The notes under the pieces were generated by a model that saw only the letters and a list, made by a program, of their open reading frames with translations, searched no databases and was not told the origin of the DNA. A stretch of 11,550 bases of DNA from Actinomycetota bacterium (GTDB lineage Bacteria; Actinomycetota; Actinomycetes; Propionibacteriales; Nocardioidaceae), in the NCBI GenBank assembly GCA_009702305.1, contig WLIH01000029.1, positions 1-11,550 of the forward strand, read 5' to 3'. This document shows positions 1-8,381 of this stretch, piece by piece. Numbering within the stretch: the first letter of the stretch is position 1; the number at the start of each line of letters is the position of its first letter. Position numbers and translations under genes: made by a program.

Positions 1-776
1 GGCTCGCTTTCGACAACCCCGAGACCCTCACGCTGCTCGGTGCCGCCGCGACCTGGACCAGGCGCGCGCGCCTGGTCACGACGGTGGTCGTGCCCCAACT
101 GCACCGTGCCGAGATGCTCGCCAAGGCGATGGCGACGGCCGACCAGCTCAGCGGCGGCAGGCTCACGGTCGGCCTCGGCGTCGGGGGACGCGACGAGGAC
201 TACCGCACCGCCGGCGCCGACCCGGCCACCAAGACCATGCGGGTGATGGCGGACCGGGTCGCCGTGATGCGCCAGGTGTGGTCGGGCCAGCACACGGTCG
301 AGAGCGTGCGACCCGTCGGTCCGCCCCCGGTCCAGCCCGGTGGGCCCGAGTTGCTGGTCGGCACCATGGGTCCCAAGACCATCCGGCACGCCTCGGCGTG
401 GGCCGACGGGCTGGCCGGTGTCACCCTCGACCTCGACCCGGCCGCTGTCGGACGACTCTTCGACCTCGCCCGCACCTCGTGGTCGGACGCCGGTCGCCCG
501 GCGCCGCGCCTGACCACGTCGTTCTGGTTCGCCCTGGAGGAGACCTCGGGGGGTCGGGCGCGCGAGCAGGTGCACCGGCACCTGCGCCATTACATGAACT
601 GGCTCCCCGTCGAGCTGGTCGACGCGATGGCGCCGACCACCGGCTTCGCCGGCTCGCTCGCCGAGCTCGGCGAGCTGCTTGATCGCTTCGAGGAGATCGG
701 CACCCACGAGGTGCAGCTGATCCCGACCGGCTCCGACCCCGAGCAGGTCGCCCGGGTCGCCGAGCTGATCGGCTGA
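1..776 (+). CDS. LLM-class flavin/F420-dependent oxidoreductase, 5' truncated
   Basis: The frame is open from base 3 to the TGA at 774-776, so the true start lies left of the window; about 257 residues are visible. The protein belongs to the luciferase-like monooxygenase family, TIM-barrel enzymes that use FMN or, in many actinomycetes, coenzyme F420. Visible family features are the TTVVVPQLHRAEMLAKAMAT segment, the SGGRLTVGLGVGGR turn (cofactor-binding strand and loop) followed by E-D-Y, the strand ELLVGTMGPKTIRHAS, and the C-terminal FAGSLAELGELLDRFEEIG element typical of the last barrel helices. The substrate cannot be read from sequence. An internal ATG at 84 lies within conserved barrel sequence and is not a plausible start. 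The gene converges with another LLM-family gene of a different subfamily across a hairpin-rich gap. The family call is confident; the choice of F420 over FMN is inference from the host type. Confidence 0.9.
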   Translation, partial: LAFDNPETLTLLGAAATWTRRARLVTTVVVPQLHRAEMLAKAMATADQLSGGRLTVGLGVGGRDEDYRTAGADPATKTMRVMADRVAVMRQVWSGQHTVESVRPVGPPPVQPGGPELLVGTMGPKTIRHASAWADGLAGVTLDLDPAAVGRLFDLARTSWSDAGRPAPRLTTSFWFALEETSGGRAREQVHRHLRHYMNWLPVELVDAMAPTTGFAGSLAELGELLDRFEEIGTHEVQLIPTGSDPEQVARVAELIG

Positions 777-785
777 GAGCGTCGT

Positions 786-832
786 GACACACCAGAGTCG
801 TCGAGCGACCTTGCGGACAGCTCTGGTGTGTC
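786..832. terminator. 12-bp inverted repeat, terminator or dispersed repeat
   Basis: The arms GACACACCAGAG (786-797) and CTCTGGTGTGTC (821-832) are perfectly complementary around a 23-base loop. The element begins nine bases after the stop of the plus-strand oxidoreductase and lies in a convergent intergenic gap. There is no U-tract on either strand, which is usual for actinobacterial hairpins. The AT-richer arm and long loop are less typical of a terminator, so a dispersed repetitive extragenic element is a real alternative. Confidence 0.55.
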
Positions 833-842
833 GTGTCGTGCG

Positions 843-868
843 GGGATACCCGGTCGACCGGGTGTCCC
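843..868. terminator. 26-base near-perfect palindromic hairpin, bidirectional terminator
   Basis: Bases 843-868 fold on themselves: GGGATACCCGGTC pairs with GACCGGGTGTCCC with a single T-G wobble, around a central GTCGAC. The hairpin lies 19 bases beyond the stop codon of the minus-strand oxidoreductase (stop 890-888), where a terminator for that three-gene operon is expected. Together with the hairpin at 786-832 it separates two convergent genes. No U-tract is visible. Confidence 0.6.
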
Positions 869-887
869 AGCGGCCGGCGAGGCAGCC

Positions 888-1880
888 CTAGCCGGCCAGG
901 GCGGTCGCGAGGGCGTTGATCTGGTCCAGCGGAGGGGCATAGCCGGGGAAGTAGGCGCACACCCGCTCGGCCACGTCGCCGAAGCGGCGCTGGATCTCGG
1001 CCGCGCAGTCCTCCGGGGTGCCACGAACCGCGAGCGTGCTCAGCATCTCGTCGGTGATCAGGCCGATCATCGCCATGATGTCGCCCTGCTTCGACAACGC
1101 GTTGAGCTGCGGCTGGACCTCGGCCCAGCCCTCGACCTCCAGCACCGGCAGGTACGCCGGCGTGGAGCCGTAGAAGGCCAGCAGCCCCTTGACGCCGAGG
1201 TCGGCTGCCGCCTGCTCGTCGGCCGTGCGTCCCATGGCGACGATGGCCTGGGGGAAGATCCGGAAGTCCGGGCCGGGGTTGCCCTCGGCCAGCGCCGGCA
1301 GCGTCCGCTCGCGGAAGTGGCGGTGGCTGTGGAACGGCATCACCAGCAGCCCGTCGGCGACCTCGCCGGCAGTGCGGGTCATCACCGGTCCGAGCGCACC
1401 GAGAAGCACCGGCGGCACGCCGTAAGGATTCGGGCCGGGCACGAACGTCGGCGGCATCAGCGTGTGCTGGGTGAACTCACCACGGAAGTCGAGCCGGGTG
1501 CCGTCCTGCCATGCCCCGAGGATCGCCTTCACGGCCAGCACGGTCTCGCGCATCCGGGCCGCCGGCCTGCTCCAGGTGGCGCCGTACCTCTTCTCGATGT
1601 GCGGCTTGATCTGCGAGCCGAGCCCGAGCCGGAAGCGGCCCCCCGACATCAGCTGCAGGTCGTAGGCGGCGTTGGCCAGGTGCATCGGCGAGCGGGGCAG
1701 GGCGATCGCCACGTTGGTCATCAGGTCGGTCTCCACGGCGCCGGCCGCCGCCGCCAACGGGAGGAAGACGTCGTGGGGTCCTTCGAAGGTGAACAGGCCG
1801 GCGATGCCGGCGCCGCTCAGCTCACGGGCGCGATCGGCCGCCTGGTCGGGGCGTGCGTCGAGCTGGATGTCGAGGAGCAT
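888..1880 (-). CDS. LLM-class (probably F420-dependent) oxidoreductase
   Basis: This encodes a full-length 330-residue luciferase-like monooxygenase-family protein, the usual size for single-domain F420-type members. It is a predicted soluble TIM barrel transferring hydride between a deazaflavin or flavin and an unidentified organic substrate. Visible features are the N-terminal strand MLLDIQL, TNVAIALPRSPMHLANAAYD (about 55-74), the signature LQLMSGGRFRLGLGSQ (about 75-90), and PPVLLGALGPVMTRTAGEVADG in the second half. The overall pattern resembles the TIGR03617-type F420 subfamily; that is recognition from memory, not a search. The ATG start (1880-1878) lies one base after the TGA of the upstream acyltransferase, so translation is probably coupled and the gene is third in a minus-strand operon after an MFS transporter and the acyltransferase. 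It differs in sequence from the convergent LLM gene at 1-776, so the two are not recent duplicates. Confidence 0.93.
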   Translation of the reverse strand: MLLDIQLDARPDQAADRARELSGAGIAGLFTFEGPHDVFLPLAAAAGAVETDLMTNVAIALPRSPMHLANAAYDLQLMSGGRFRLGLGSQIKPHIEKRYGATWSRPAARMRETVLAVKAILGAWQDGTRLDFRGEFTQHTLMPPTFVPGPNPYGVPPVLLGALGPVMTRTAGEVADGLLVMPFHSHRHFRERTLPALAEGNPGPDFRIFPQAIVAMGRTADEQAAADLGVKGLLAFYGSTPAYLPVLEVEGWAEVQPQLNALSKQGDIMAMIGLITDEMLSTLAVRGTPEDCAAEIQRRFGDVAERVCAYFPGYAPPLDQINALATALAG

Positions 1881-1881
1881 G

Positions 1882-2961
1882 TCAGGCGTTCGCTTCCTGG
1901 GGTCGGGCGCGCAGTTTGCTTGCCTGGGAGCTCATGAAGGGCCGTTCGAGGAGCAGGTAGCTCACGGTGGTGAGGATGACGGTCAGGCCGACCCCGAGGA
2001 CGGCGAGCAGGCCGACGGGCAGGTCGATCGAGTCCTTGTCGAGCAGGTAGAGCGGCAGCCAGTGCCACAGGTAGAGGCTGTAGCTGACTCGGCCGAGCAG
2101 GGTGACGGGAGCCCAGGTCAGCAGTCGCTTCACCGGGCTGGTGCCGCTCGTGAGCCCGTGGAGCACCAAGACCAGGGTGGCCGCGACGGCCAGCGGTACG
2201 CCGACGTAGCGCACCGGAGTCTCGAGGTAGCCCCATGGAGCGAGGAGGACGTAGACGCCGATCGCGAGCAGCGCGGTCGTCGCCAGGAGGTTGGAGGCCC
2301 GGCCGCCGGGTCGCTCGGTGGTGCGATCGACGAGCGCGAGGGCGAGTGCGGCCCCGGCCAGGATCTCGGCGAACCTCGCGGGCGGGGTGCCGTAGAACAC
2401 CCGACCGCTCCACGGCAGCATCGCGGCGTAGAGCACCACCGCCGCGACGACGCTGTGCCGGGCCAGCGTGCGGGCGGCCAGGCCGCGGCTCCGGGCGGCG
2501 AGGACGACCGCGGGCCAGAGCAGGTAGAAGTACCACTCCATCGCCAACGACCAGGTCTGGCGGTAAGGCTCCATCGAGTGACCGAACACCTCCGGGAGCC
2601 ACGTCAGCTGCACGGCGGCGAGTGCCCCGCGCTCGACCGTGTCCCGGACGTCGACAGGTGGGTCCGGGGTGACGGCGATGGCGATCGGGGTGAGCACGAC
2701 CAGGGCGAGCAGGGCCGGGTAGAGCCGGCGGACCCGGCGCCAGATGAAGGTCCGCCAGCGCGATCCGACGGTGCCGGAGGACGACGAGCGCCACAGGACG
2801 GTCGTGATGACGTAGCCGCTGAGCACGAAGAAGACATCCACGCCCAGGTAGCCACCGGAGCCGATCCCGATGTACAGCGCAGCCCAGTGCACGCCGAGCA
2901 CGGCCGCGATCGCGACCGCACGGAGCCCGTCGAGGTAGTCGACGCGGCTCGGTGAGGTCAC
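1882..2961 (-). CDS. OafA/YrhL-type membrane acyltransferase (acyltransferase family 3)
   Basis: The product is a 359-residue polytopic membrane protein of the acyltransferase-3 family, which moves acyl groups such as acetyl onto sugars, lipids, antibiotics or envelope polymers. Diagnostic features are YLDGLRAVAIAAVLGVHW at the N-terminus with the R-X10-H motif (Arg14, His25), YLGVDVFFVLSGYVIT (about 38-53), and TWSLAMEWYFYLLWP (about 136-150). Around ten hydrophobic segments follow, including LGRVSYSLYLWHW near 290 and the terminal SYLLLERPF. There is no C-terminal SGNH hydrolase domain, so this is the short membrane-only form. It begins with GTG inside a GTGA overlap (2958-2961) with the MFS stop codon, and its stop is one base from the next start: a tight operon. 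The acceptor is unknown; an exported or envelope molecule is the likeliest inference, given the transporter beside it. Confidence 0.93.
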   Translation of the reverse strand: MTSPSRVDYLDGLRAVAIAAVLGVHWAALYIGIGSGGYLGVDVFFVLSGYVITTVLWRSSSSGTVGSRWRTFIWRRVRRLYPALLALVVLTPIAIAVTPDPPVDVRDTVERGALAAVQLTWLPEVFGHSMEPYRQTWSLAMEWYFYLLWPAVVLAARSRGLAARTLARHSVVAAVVLYAAMLPWSGRVFYGTPPARFAEILAGAALALALVDRTTERPGGRASNLLATTALLAIGVYVLLAPWGYLETPVRYVGVPLAVAATLVLVLHGLTSGTSPVKRLLTWAPVTLLGRVSYSLYLWHWLPLYLLDKDSIDLPVGLLAVLGVGLTVILTTVSYLLLERPFMSSQASKLRARPQEANA

Positions 2962-4334
2962 GTCGGGATCGTAGGCGACGTACGTCGCGCGAGCAGCGAC
3001 GTCCCGATCGCGGCTGCCACCCAGACCGAGGACAAGGTGAGCAGCGACCCGCGGAAGCCGCGCTCGCCGTCGCCGTAGATCTCGCTCAGAGCGATGCTCA
3101 GGGAGCTGCCGACCGAGAAGCCGAGGTAGCGGAGCACCTGGTTGAAGGCGACGGCGCTGCCCGTCTCGGACCGTGGCACGTGCGGCACCATCAGCACCGC
3201 CAGCGAGGAGAAGGTGAAGCCGCTGCCCAGACCGCCGAGCGCCATCCAGGCGATCAGCTCGGCGAGGTGGTCATGGCGTACGGCGAGCAGCAGCGTGGCC
3301 GCCAGGAACAGCCCGCACCCGGTCGGCAGCAGGAGCCCGGTGCCCCACCGCCGCGACACGCTCTGTGCGAGCCGGCTGCCCGCGACGCTCATCAACGAGT
3401 ACGGCACCAGCATCAGCCCGGCGACCGCGACCGGCAGACCCAGGCCGAAGCCGTCGTGCGGCTCGGCCTGCACGACCACGACGACGAGGGTCAGCAGCGT
3501 GTACATCCCGATGCCCGCGGCGAAGGCGACGAGGTTCGGCCCGGCCAGCCCCGGCCGCACCGCCAACCGGAGGTCGACGAGGGGTCGCGGCGTCCGCAGC
3601 GACCAGGCGAGCCAGCCGCCGAGCACCAGCAGACCGAGTGCGCCGACCACGAGGGTGCGTGGACTCGCCCACCCCCACGACTCGCCCTGGCTGACCGCGA
3701 GCAGGGTGGCCACCATGCCGGCGCCCACCAGGCCGGCGCCGACGACGTCGACATGGGCCGGCTCCTCGCCGGGTCGACCAGGCACGTAGCGCCAGGCCAT
3801 CACCAAGGTCAGCGAAGTCAGCACCGTGCCGAGGGCGTACGCCAACGGGAGGCCGCCGAGGTCGGCGACCACCGCGGTGACCGGGTAGCCGAGGCCGGCT
3901 CCGGCGACGGTGGTCACCGAGAGCAGCGCGACGGCGGACGCGAGTCGATCCGGCGCGATGGCGTCGCGAGCGGTCGCGATGGCGAGCGGCACCAGCGCCA
4001 TCCCGACCCCCTGCATCGCCCGCCCGGCGACCAGCACCGCGAAGCCGAGCGGCAGCGCCGACAGGGCCGTGCCCGCCATCACGACCAGGAGGCCGCCCAG
4101 GATGACCGGACGGCGCAGGCGTCCGCTGCCGAGGCGTCCGACGAGCGGGGTGGTGACAGCCCCGCACAGGAGAGCGGCGGTCAGCGCCCACTGCGCGTCG
4201 CCCAACGCGACGTCGTACTGCGCCGCGATCGCCGGCACCAGCGGTGCACCGAGGCTGCTGACGATCGCCGTCACCGTCGTCAGCAGGGCCAGGCTGACGA
4301 GCACGAGCCGCTCGGACCGGGCGGGGGTGCTCAC
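2958..4334 (-). CDS. MFS drug/metabolite exporter, DHA2-like
   Basis: This 458-residue protein has about 12-14 hydrophobic segments, consistent with the DHA2 (QacA/EmrB-like) branch of proton-coupled exporters. Family marks are a motif-A loop, GRLGSGRLRRPVILGG (about 66-81), motif B, AGRAMQGVGMALVPLA (about 103-118, Arg105 and Gly109), and the antiporter motif C, GAGLGYPVTAVVADLGG (about 145-161). The second half carries RSETGSAVAFNQVLRYLGFSVG (near 390-410), which is typical of actinobacterial DHA2 members. Translation begins with GTG at 4334-4332. The gene is first in the operon, and its TGA overlaps the acyltransferase start by four bases. It is divergent from another MFS gene across about 67 bases, suggesting a shared promoter region. 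Substrate specificity cannot be predicted; export of a molecule made or modified by the two downstream enzymes is an inference. Confidence 0.92.
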   Translation of the reverse strand: MSTPARSERLVLVSLALLTTVTAIVSSLGAPLVPAIAAQYDVALGDAQWALTAALLCGAVTTPLVGRLGSGRLRRPVILGGLLVVMAGTALSALPLGFAVLVAGRAMQGVGMALVPLAIATARDAIAPDRLASAVALLSVTTVAGAGLGYPVTAVVADLGGLPLAYALGTVLTSLTLVMAWRYVPGRPGEEPAHVDVVGAGLVGAGMVATLLAVSQGESWGWASPRTLVVGALGLLVLGGWLAWSLRTPRPLVDLRLAVRPGLAGPNLVAFAAGIGMYTLLTLVVVVVQAEPHDGFGLGLPVAVAGLMLVPYSLMSVAGSRLAQSVSRRWGTGLLLPTGCGLFLAATLLLAVRHDHLAELIAWMALGGLGSGFTFSSLAVLMVPHVPRSETGSAVAFNQVLRYLGFSVGSSLSIALSEIYGDGERGFRGSLLTLSSVWVAAAIGTSLLARRTSPTIPT

Positions 4335-4360
4335 GGACTCGACGGTACGGCGTGGCGTCG

Positions 4361-4379
4361 GGTGCGCGATTCGCGCCCC
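4361..4379. promoter_or_regulatory. Imperfect palindrome in divergent MFS promoter, candidate operator
   Basis: GCGCGA (4364-4369) and TCGCGC (4371-4376) are perfect inverted arms about a single T at 4370, with a further GG/CC pair beyond one mismatch. It sits in the 67-base gap between the divergent MFS starts at 4334 and 4402, where an operator for both would be placed. A 6-bp GC-only arm in such GC-rich DNA may be chance. No local regulator gene is adjacent. Confidence 0.25.
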
Positions 4380-4401
4380 GGCGCCCGGTCGGTAGGTGAG
4401 G

Positions 4402-6009
4402 ATGTCGAGCGTGCCACTGACTCGGGTCCTCCTCGCCTATGCGTTGTCCGCCATGGTCGAGTGGGCGATCTGGGTCGCGGTGCTCGTCTACGCCTTCGAG
4501 GAGGGCGGTCCCGCGATCGCCGGGGTCGCCTCGATCGCGCTGCTGCTGCCTGCTGCGCTGGTCGCACCGTTGGCCGGTCGCGCGGCGGACGGTCCTCGTC
4601 CGACCCGGGTCCTGCTCAGCGTGTACGTCGTCCAGGCCGTCGCGTTCTCCGCCACGGTGGCGATGGCCGTGCTCGAGCTGCCCCCGGTCGCCGTCATCCT
4701 CGGCGCTGCTGTCGCGATCGCCGGGGTCACCTACGTCCGCCCGACGGTCGCGGTCGTCGTGCCGGGCCTGGTCGTGCGACCCGAGGAGCTGGTGCGTGCC
4801 AACCTGCTGACCGGCAACGCCGACAGCGCCAGCGTGCTGCTCGGCCCGCTCGCCGCGAGTGCGCTGCTCGCGATCGAGGGCCCGGCGCTGGTGCTCGGGG
4901 CGTGCATCCTGCTCTCGGTCACCTGCGCGCTGCTGGTGCTGCCGCTCGCGCGCGCCGAGTCCCCGCGGCCGGCCGCCGTCGGCACCGGCTCGGAGTCGGG
5001 TGCCCTGTGGGCGGCGGTGCGGACCATGTCGACCCGCAAGGGCTCCGTCTCCCTGCTCGCCGTCCTGGGCTTCCAGTACGCCCTCATCGGCGGCCTCGAC
5101 CTGCTCTACGTCAACCTCGCCTTCGATGTGCTCGACCTGGGTGGCCCCGGATCCGGCATCCTCAGCGCGGCCTTCGGGGTCGGCGCGGTCTTGGGCGGCC
5201 TGGCCTCGACCCAGCTCGTCGCCCGAGCCCACCTGGCCCGGGTCCTGATCGGCGCGCTCGTCGTCGTCGCGCTGGCGATGGGACTGCTCGGCGTCTGGAC
5301 GACGCTCGCGGTGACGTTGGTGGCCCTGCCGCTCGCCGGGATCAGCCGGTCCCTGCTCGATGTCACCGGACGGATGCTGCTCCAGCGCTCGGCTCCTCAG
5401 GACGCGGTGGCCTCGGTGTTCGCCGTGCTCGAGGTGCTGGCCGGCATCGGCATCCTGACCGGTTCGCTGCTCGTCCAGCTGCTCGTGGCCGTCTCCGGCA
5501 CCGAGAGCGCCGTCCTCGGGGTCGGTGTGCTCTTCGCGATCGTCACCGTGCTCTGTGCGGCCGGTCTCCGGCACGCCGATGCCCACGCCGACGTGCCCGT
5601 GGTCCAGATCCGGCTGCTGAGATCGGTGCCGCTCTTCGCGTCGTTGCCCGCACTGGAGACCGAAGCGCTCGCGCGGCGCTCGCTGCTCGTCGAGCGCGCC
5701 GACGGGGAGGCCCTGATGCGTCAGGGCGAGCCCGGCGACCAGTACGTCGTCATCGCCGACGGCACGGTCGAGGTCACGATCGACGGTCGGCCCATCCGCA
5801 CGATGGGGCGTGGCGAGGGCCTGGGCGAGATCGCTCTGCTCGCCGACATCCCCCGCACGGCGACCGTCGTCGCCCAGGGTCCTGTCTCGACGCTCGTCGT
5901 CGAGCGTTCGGCCTTCCTCGACGCCGTCGTCGGCCACGACGCGTCGGCCGACCTGGCCTGGTCGGTCGCGCGGGCCTACCACCCGCCGCTCGACGAGCAG
6001 CAGGGCTGA
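4402..6009 (+). CDS. MFS transporter fused to C-terminal cyclic-nucleotide-binding domain
   Basis: This 535-residue protein joins two modules. Residues 1 to about 390 form a twelve-segment MFS transporter of the MFS_3/enterobactin-exporter-like type, with an N-terminal VLLAYALSAMVEWAIWVAV helix and a GRAADGPRPTRVLL loop at the motif-A position. Residues about 405-515 form a CRP-like cyclic-nucleotide-binding domain: LLRSVPLFASLPALETEALA, then the GEALMRQGEPGDQYVVIADG beta-roll, then a phosphate-binding cassette GEIALLADIPRTATV with Gly475, Glu476, Arg485 and Thr486 retained. Retention of the Glu and Arg suggests genuine ligand binding, though cAMP, cGMP or another ligand cannot be assigned. 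I prefer ATG 4402, preceded by GGTAGG (4391-4396); an in-frame GTG at 4396 would add two residues. It is divergent from a DHA2 transporter and convergent with typA. Regulation of transport by a cytosolic nucleotide is inference. Confidence 0.9.
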   Translation: MSSVPLTRVLLAYALSAMVEWAIWVAVLVYAFEEGGPAIAGVASIALLLPAALVAPLAGRAADGPRPTRVLLSVYVVQAVAFSATVAMAVLELPPVAVILGAAVAIAGVTYVRPTVAVVVPGLVVRPEELVRANLLTGNADSASVLLGPLAASALLAIEGPALVLGACILLSVTCALLVLPLARAESPRPAAVGTGSESGALWAAVRTMSTRKGSVSLLAVLGFQYALIGGLDLLYVNLAFDVLDLGGPGSGILSAAFGVGAVLGGLASTQLVARAHLARVLIGALVVVALAMGLLGVWTTLAVTLVALPLAGISRSLLDVTGRMLLQRSAPQDAVASVFAVLEVLAGIGILTGSLLVQLLVAVSGTESAVLGVGVLFAIVTVLCAAGLRHADAHADVPVVQIRLLRSVPLFASLPALETEALARRSLLVERADGEALMRQGEPGDQYVVIADGTVEVTIDGRPIRTMGRGEGLGEIALLADIPRTATVVAQGPVSTLVVERSAFLDAVVGHDASADLAWSVARAYHPPLDEQQG

Positions 6010-6031
6010 GCCGACCGGAGTCGGCGCAGCC

Positions 6032-6032
<1 letters not shown>
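6003..6032. terminator. Bidirectional hairpin spanning both convergent stop codons
   Basis: GCCGAC (6010-6015) pairs with GTCGGC (6020-6025) around a CGGA tetraloop. A 2x2 internal loop separates this from an outer helix of GGGCT (6003-6007) and AGCCC (6028-6032). The structure overlaps the TGA of the MFS-CNB gene (6007-6009) and touches the last base of the typA stop (6034-6032), so it can serve both convergent transcripts. No U-tract is present. Confidence 0.55.
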
Positions 6033-7939
<1,907 letters not shown>

Positions 7940-8203
7940 GGTGGATCGTCGTCGCTTCCGGTGGGAGTCTCAGGGGGCCCGCCAGAGACCGGCAGGGCCT
8001 CGAGGAGTCTAGTCGCCGAGCGCCCGACGGCCCCCATCCGCGCACCGACCGGCGCTGGTGCGAGCCGGCGCGGTGGCGGACCTCACAGGCGCTATCCGCC
8101 GATTGGCGGTTTCCGGCGCAGGCCGGGCCGGAGCAAGGTCTCACCTGTCCGGCTCGGCAGATGACCCGTCTGCACCGTCCCGGTCCCGAGGAGGTGGTGA
8201 GCG
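7940..8203. other. Intergenic region, divergent typA / microprotein leaders
   Basis: This 264-base gap must hold the typA promoter (leftward) and the promoter of the small membrane gene (rightward). On the minus strand a TAGACT -10-like hexamer occurs at 8011-8006, about 67 bases from the typA ATG, without a convincing -35. A small CCGCC-GATT-GGCGG hairpin lies at 8096-8109. I see no riboswitch, tRNA or further coding capacity that I can support. Confidence 0.4.
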
Positions 8204-8332
8204 ATGAGTGCGTCGGCGGTGTCGCTGCTGGTGCTCGGCGTCTGGGTCGGCTGCCTCGGCCTGATCCTGGTGGTCCTGCTGGTCGCGGACTGGTGGTTGC
8301 ACCGCCAGAGGTGGCACCACGAGAGGTGGTGA
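8204..8332 (+). CDS. 42-residue single-pass membrane microprotein, Trp/His-rich tail
   Basis: The small ORF runs from ATG 8204 to TGA 8330-8332. It is preceded by an exceptionally good Shine-Dalgarno sequence, GAGGAGGT (8188-8195), with an eight-base spacer. Residues 7-28 form one strongly hydrophobic helix (from LLVLGVWVG through LILVVLLVA). A short aromatic and basic tail, D-W-W-L-H-R-Q-R-W-H-H-E-R-W, ends the protein, suggesting an N-out/C-in anchor with Trp residues at the membrane interface. I recognise no family. It ends 49 bases before the likely start of the secreted propeller gene on the same strand. Membrane microproteins often modulate a partner complex or transporter, but no partner is indicated here. 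The overlapping frame starting at 8161 has no hydrophobic pattern and no ribosome-binding site. Hydrophobicity, RBS strength and start spacing together make this likely real. Confidence 0.65.
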   Translation: MSASAVSLLVLGVWVGCLGLILVVLLVADWWLHRQRWHHERW

Positions 8333-8369
8333 GCCTGCGCGTTCGGTGTCGCGCCCGGCCCGTGGCGCC

Positions 8370-8375
8370 TACTCT
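8370..8375 (+). promoter_or_regulatory. Candidate -10 box for leaderless propeller gene
   Basis: TACTCT fits the TANNNT -10 pattern and ends six bases before the GTG at 8382, so transcription could begin at or next to the start codon. No recognisable -35 is visible, and no good Shine-Dalgarno precedes either candidate start, which favours a leaderless mRNA. Confidence 0.35.
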
Positions 8376-8381
8376 GGAGCG

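Noticed and set aside
3472..3500. ACGACGACG-like triplet run as a microsatellite
   Set aside because: It simply encodes a run of valines in a transmembrane helix of the DHA2 transporter; ordinary codon bias.
3271..5982. Minus-strand open frame of 903 codons
   Set aside because: Same composition artefact; it overlaps the recognised MFS-CNB gene antisense and the DHA2 gene in another frame.
6018..6028. 11-base match GAGTCGGCGCA shared with the repeat at 11475-11485
   Set aside because: The match is explained by the local hairpin arm at 6020-6025, stops after 11 bases and lacks the GTTTCCC continuation. Chance or a very decayed relic cannot be told apart.
8096..8109. CCGCC-GATT-GGCGG hairpin as a possible terminator or riboswitch piece
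   Set aside because: Only five pairs, with no flanking conserved elements; it is too weak to call in DNA of this GC content.
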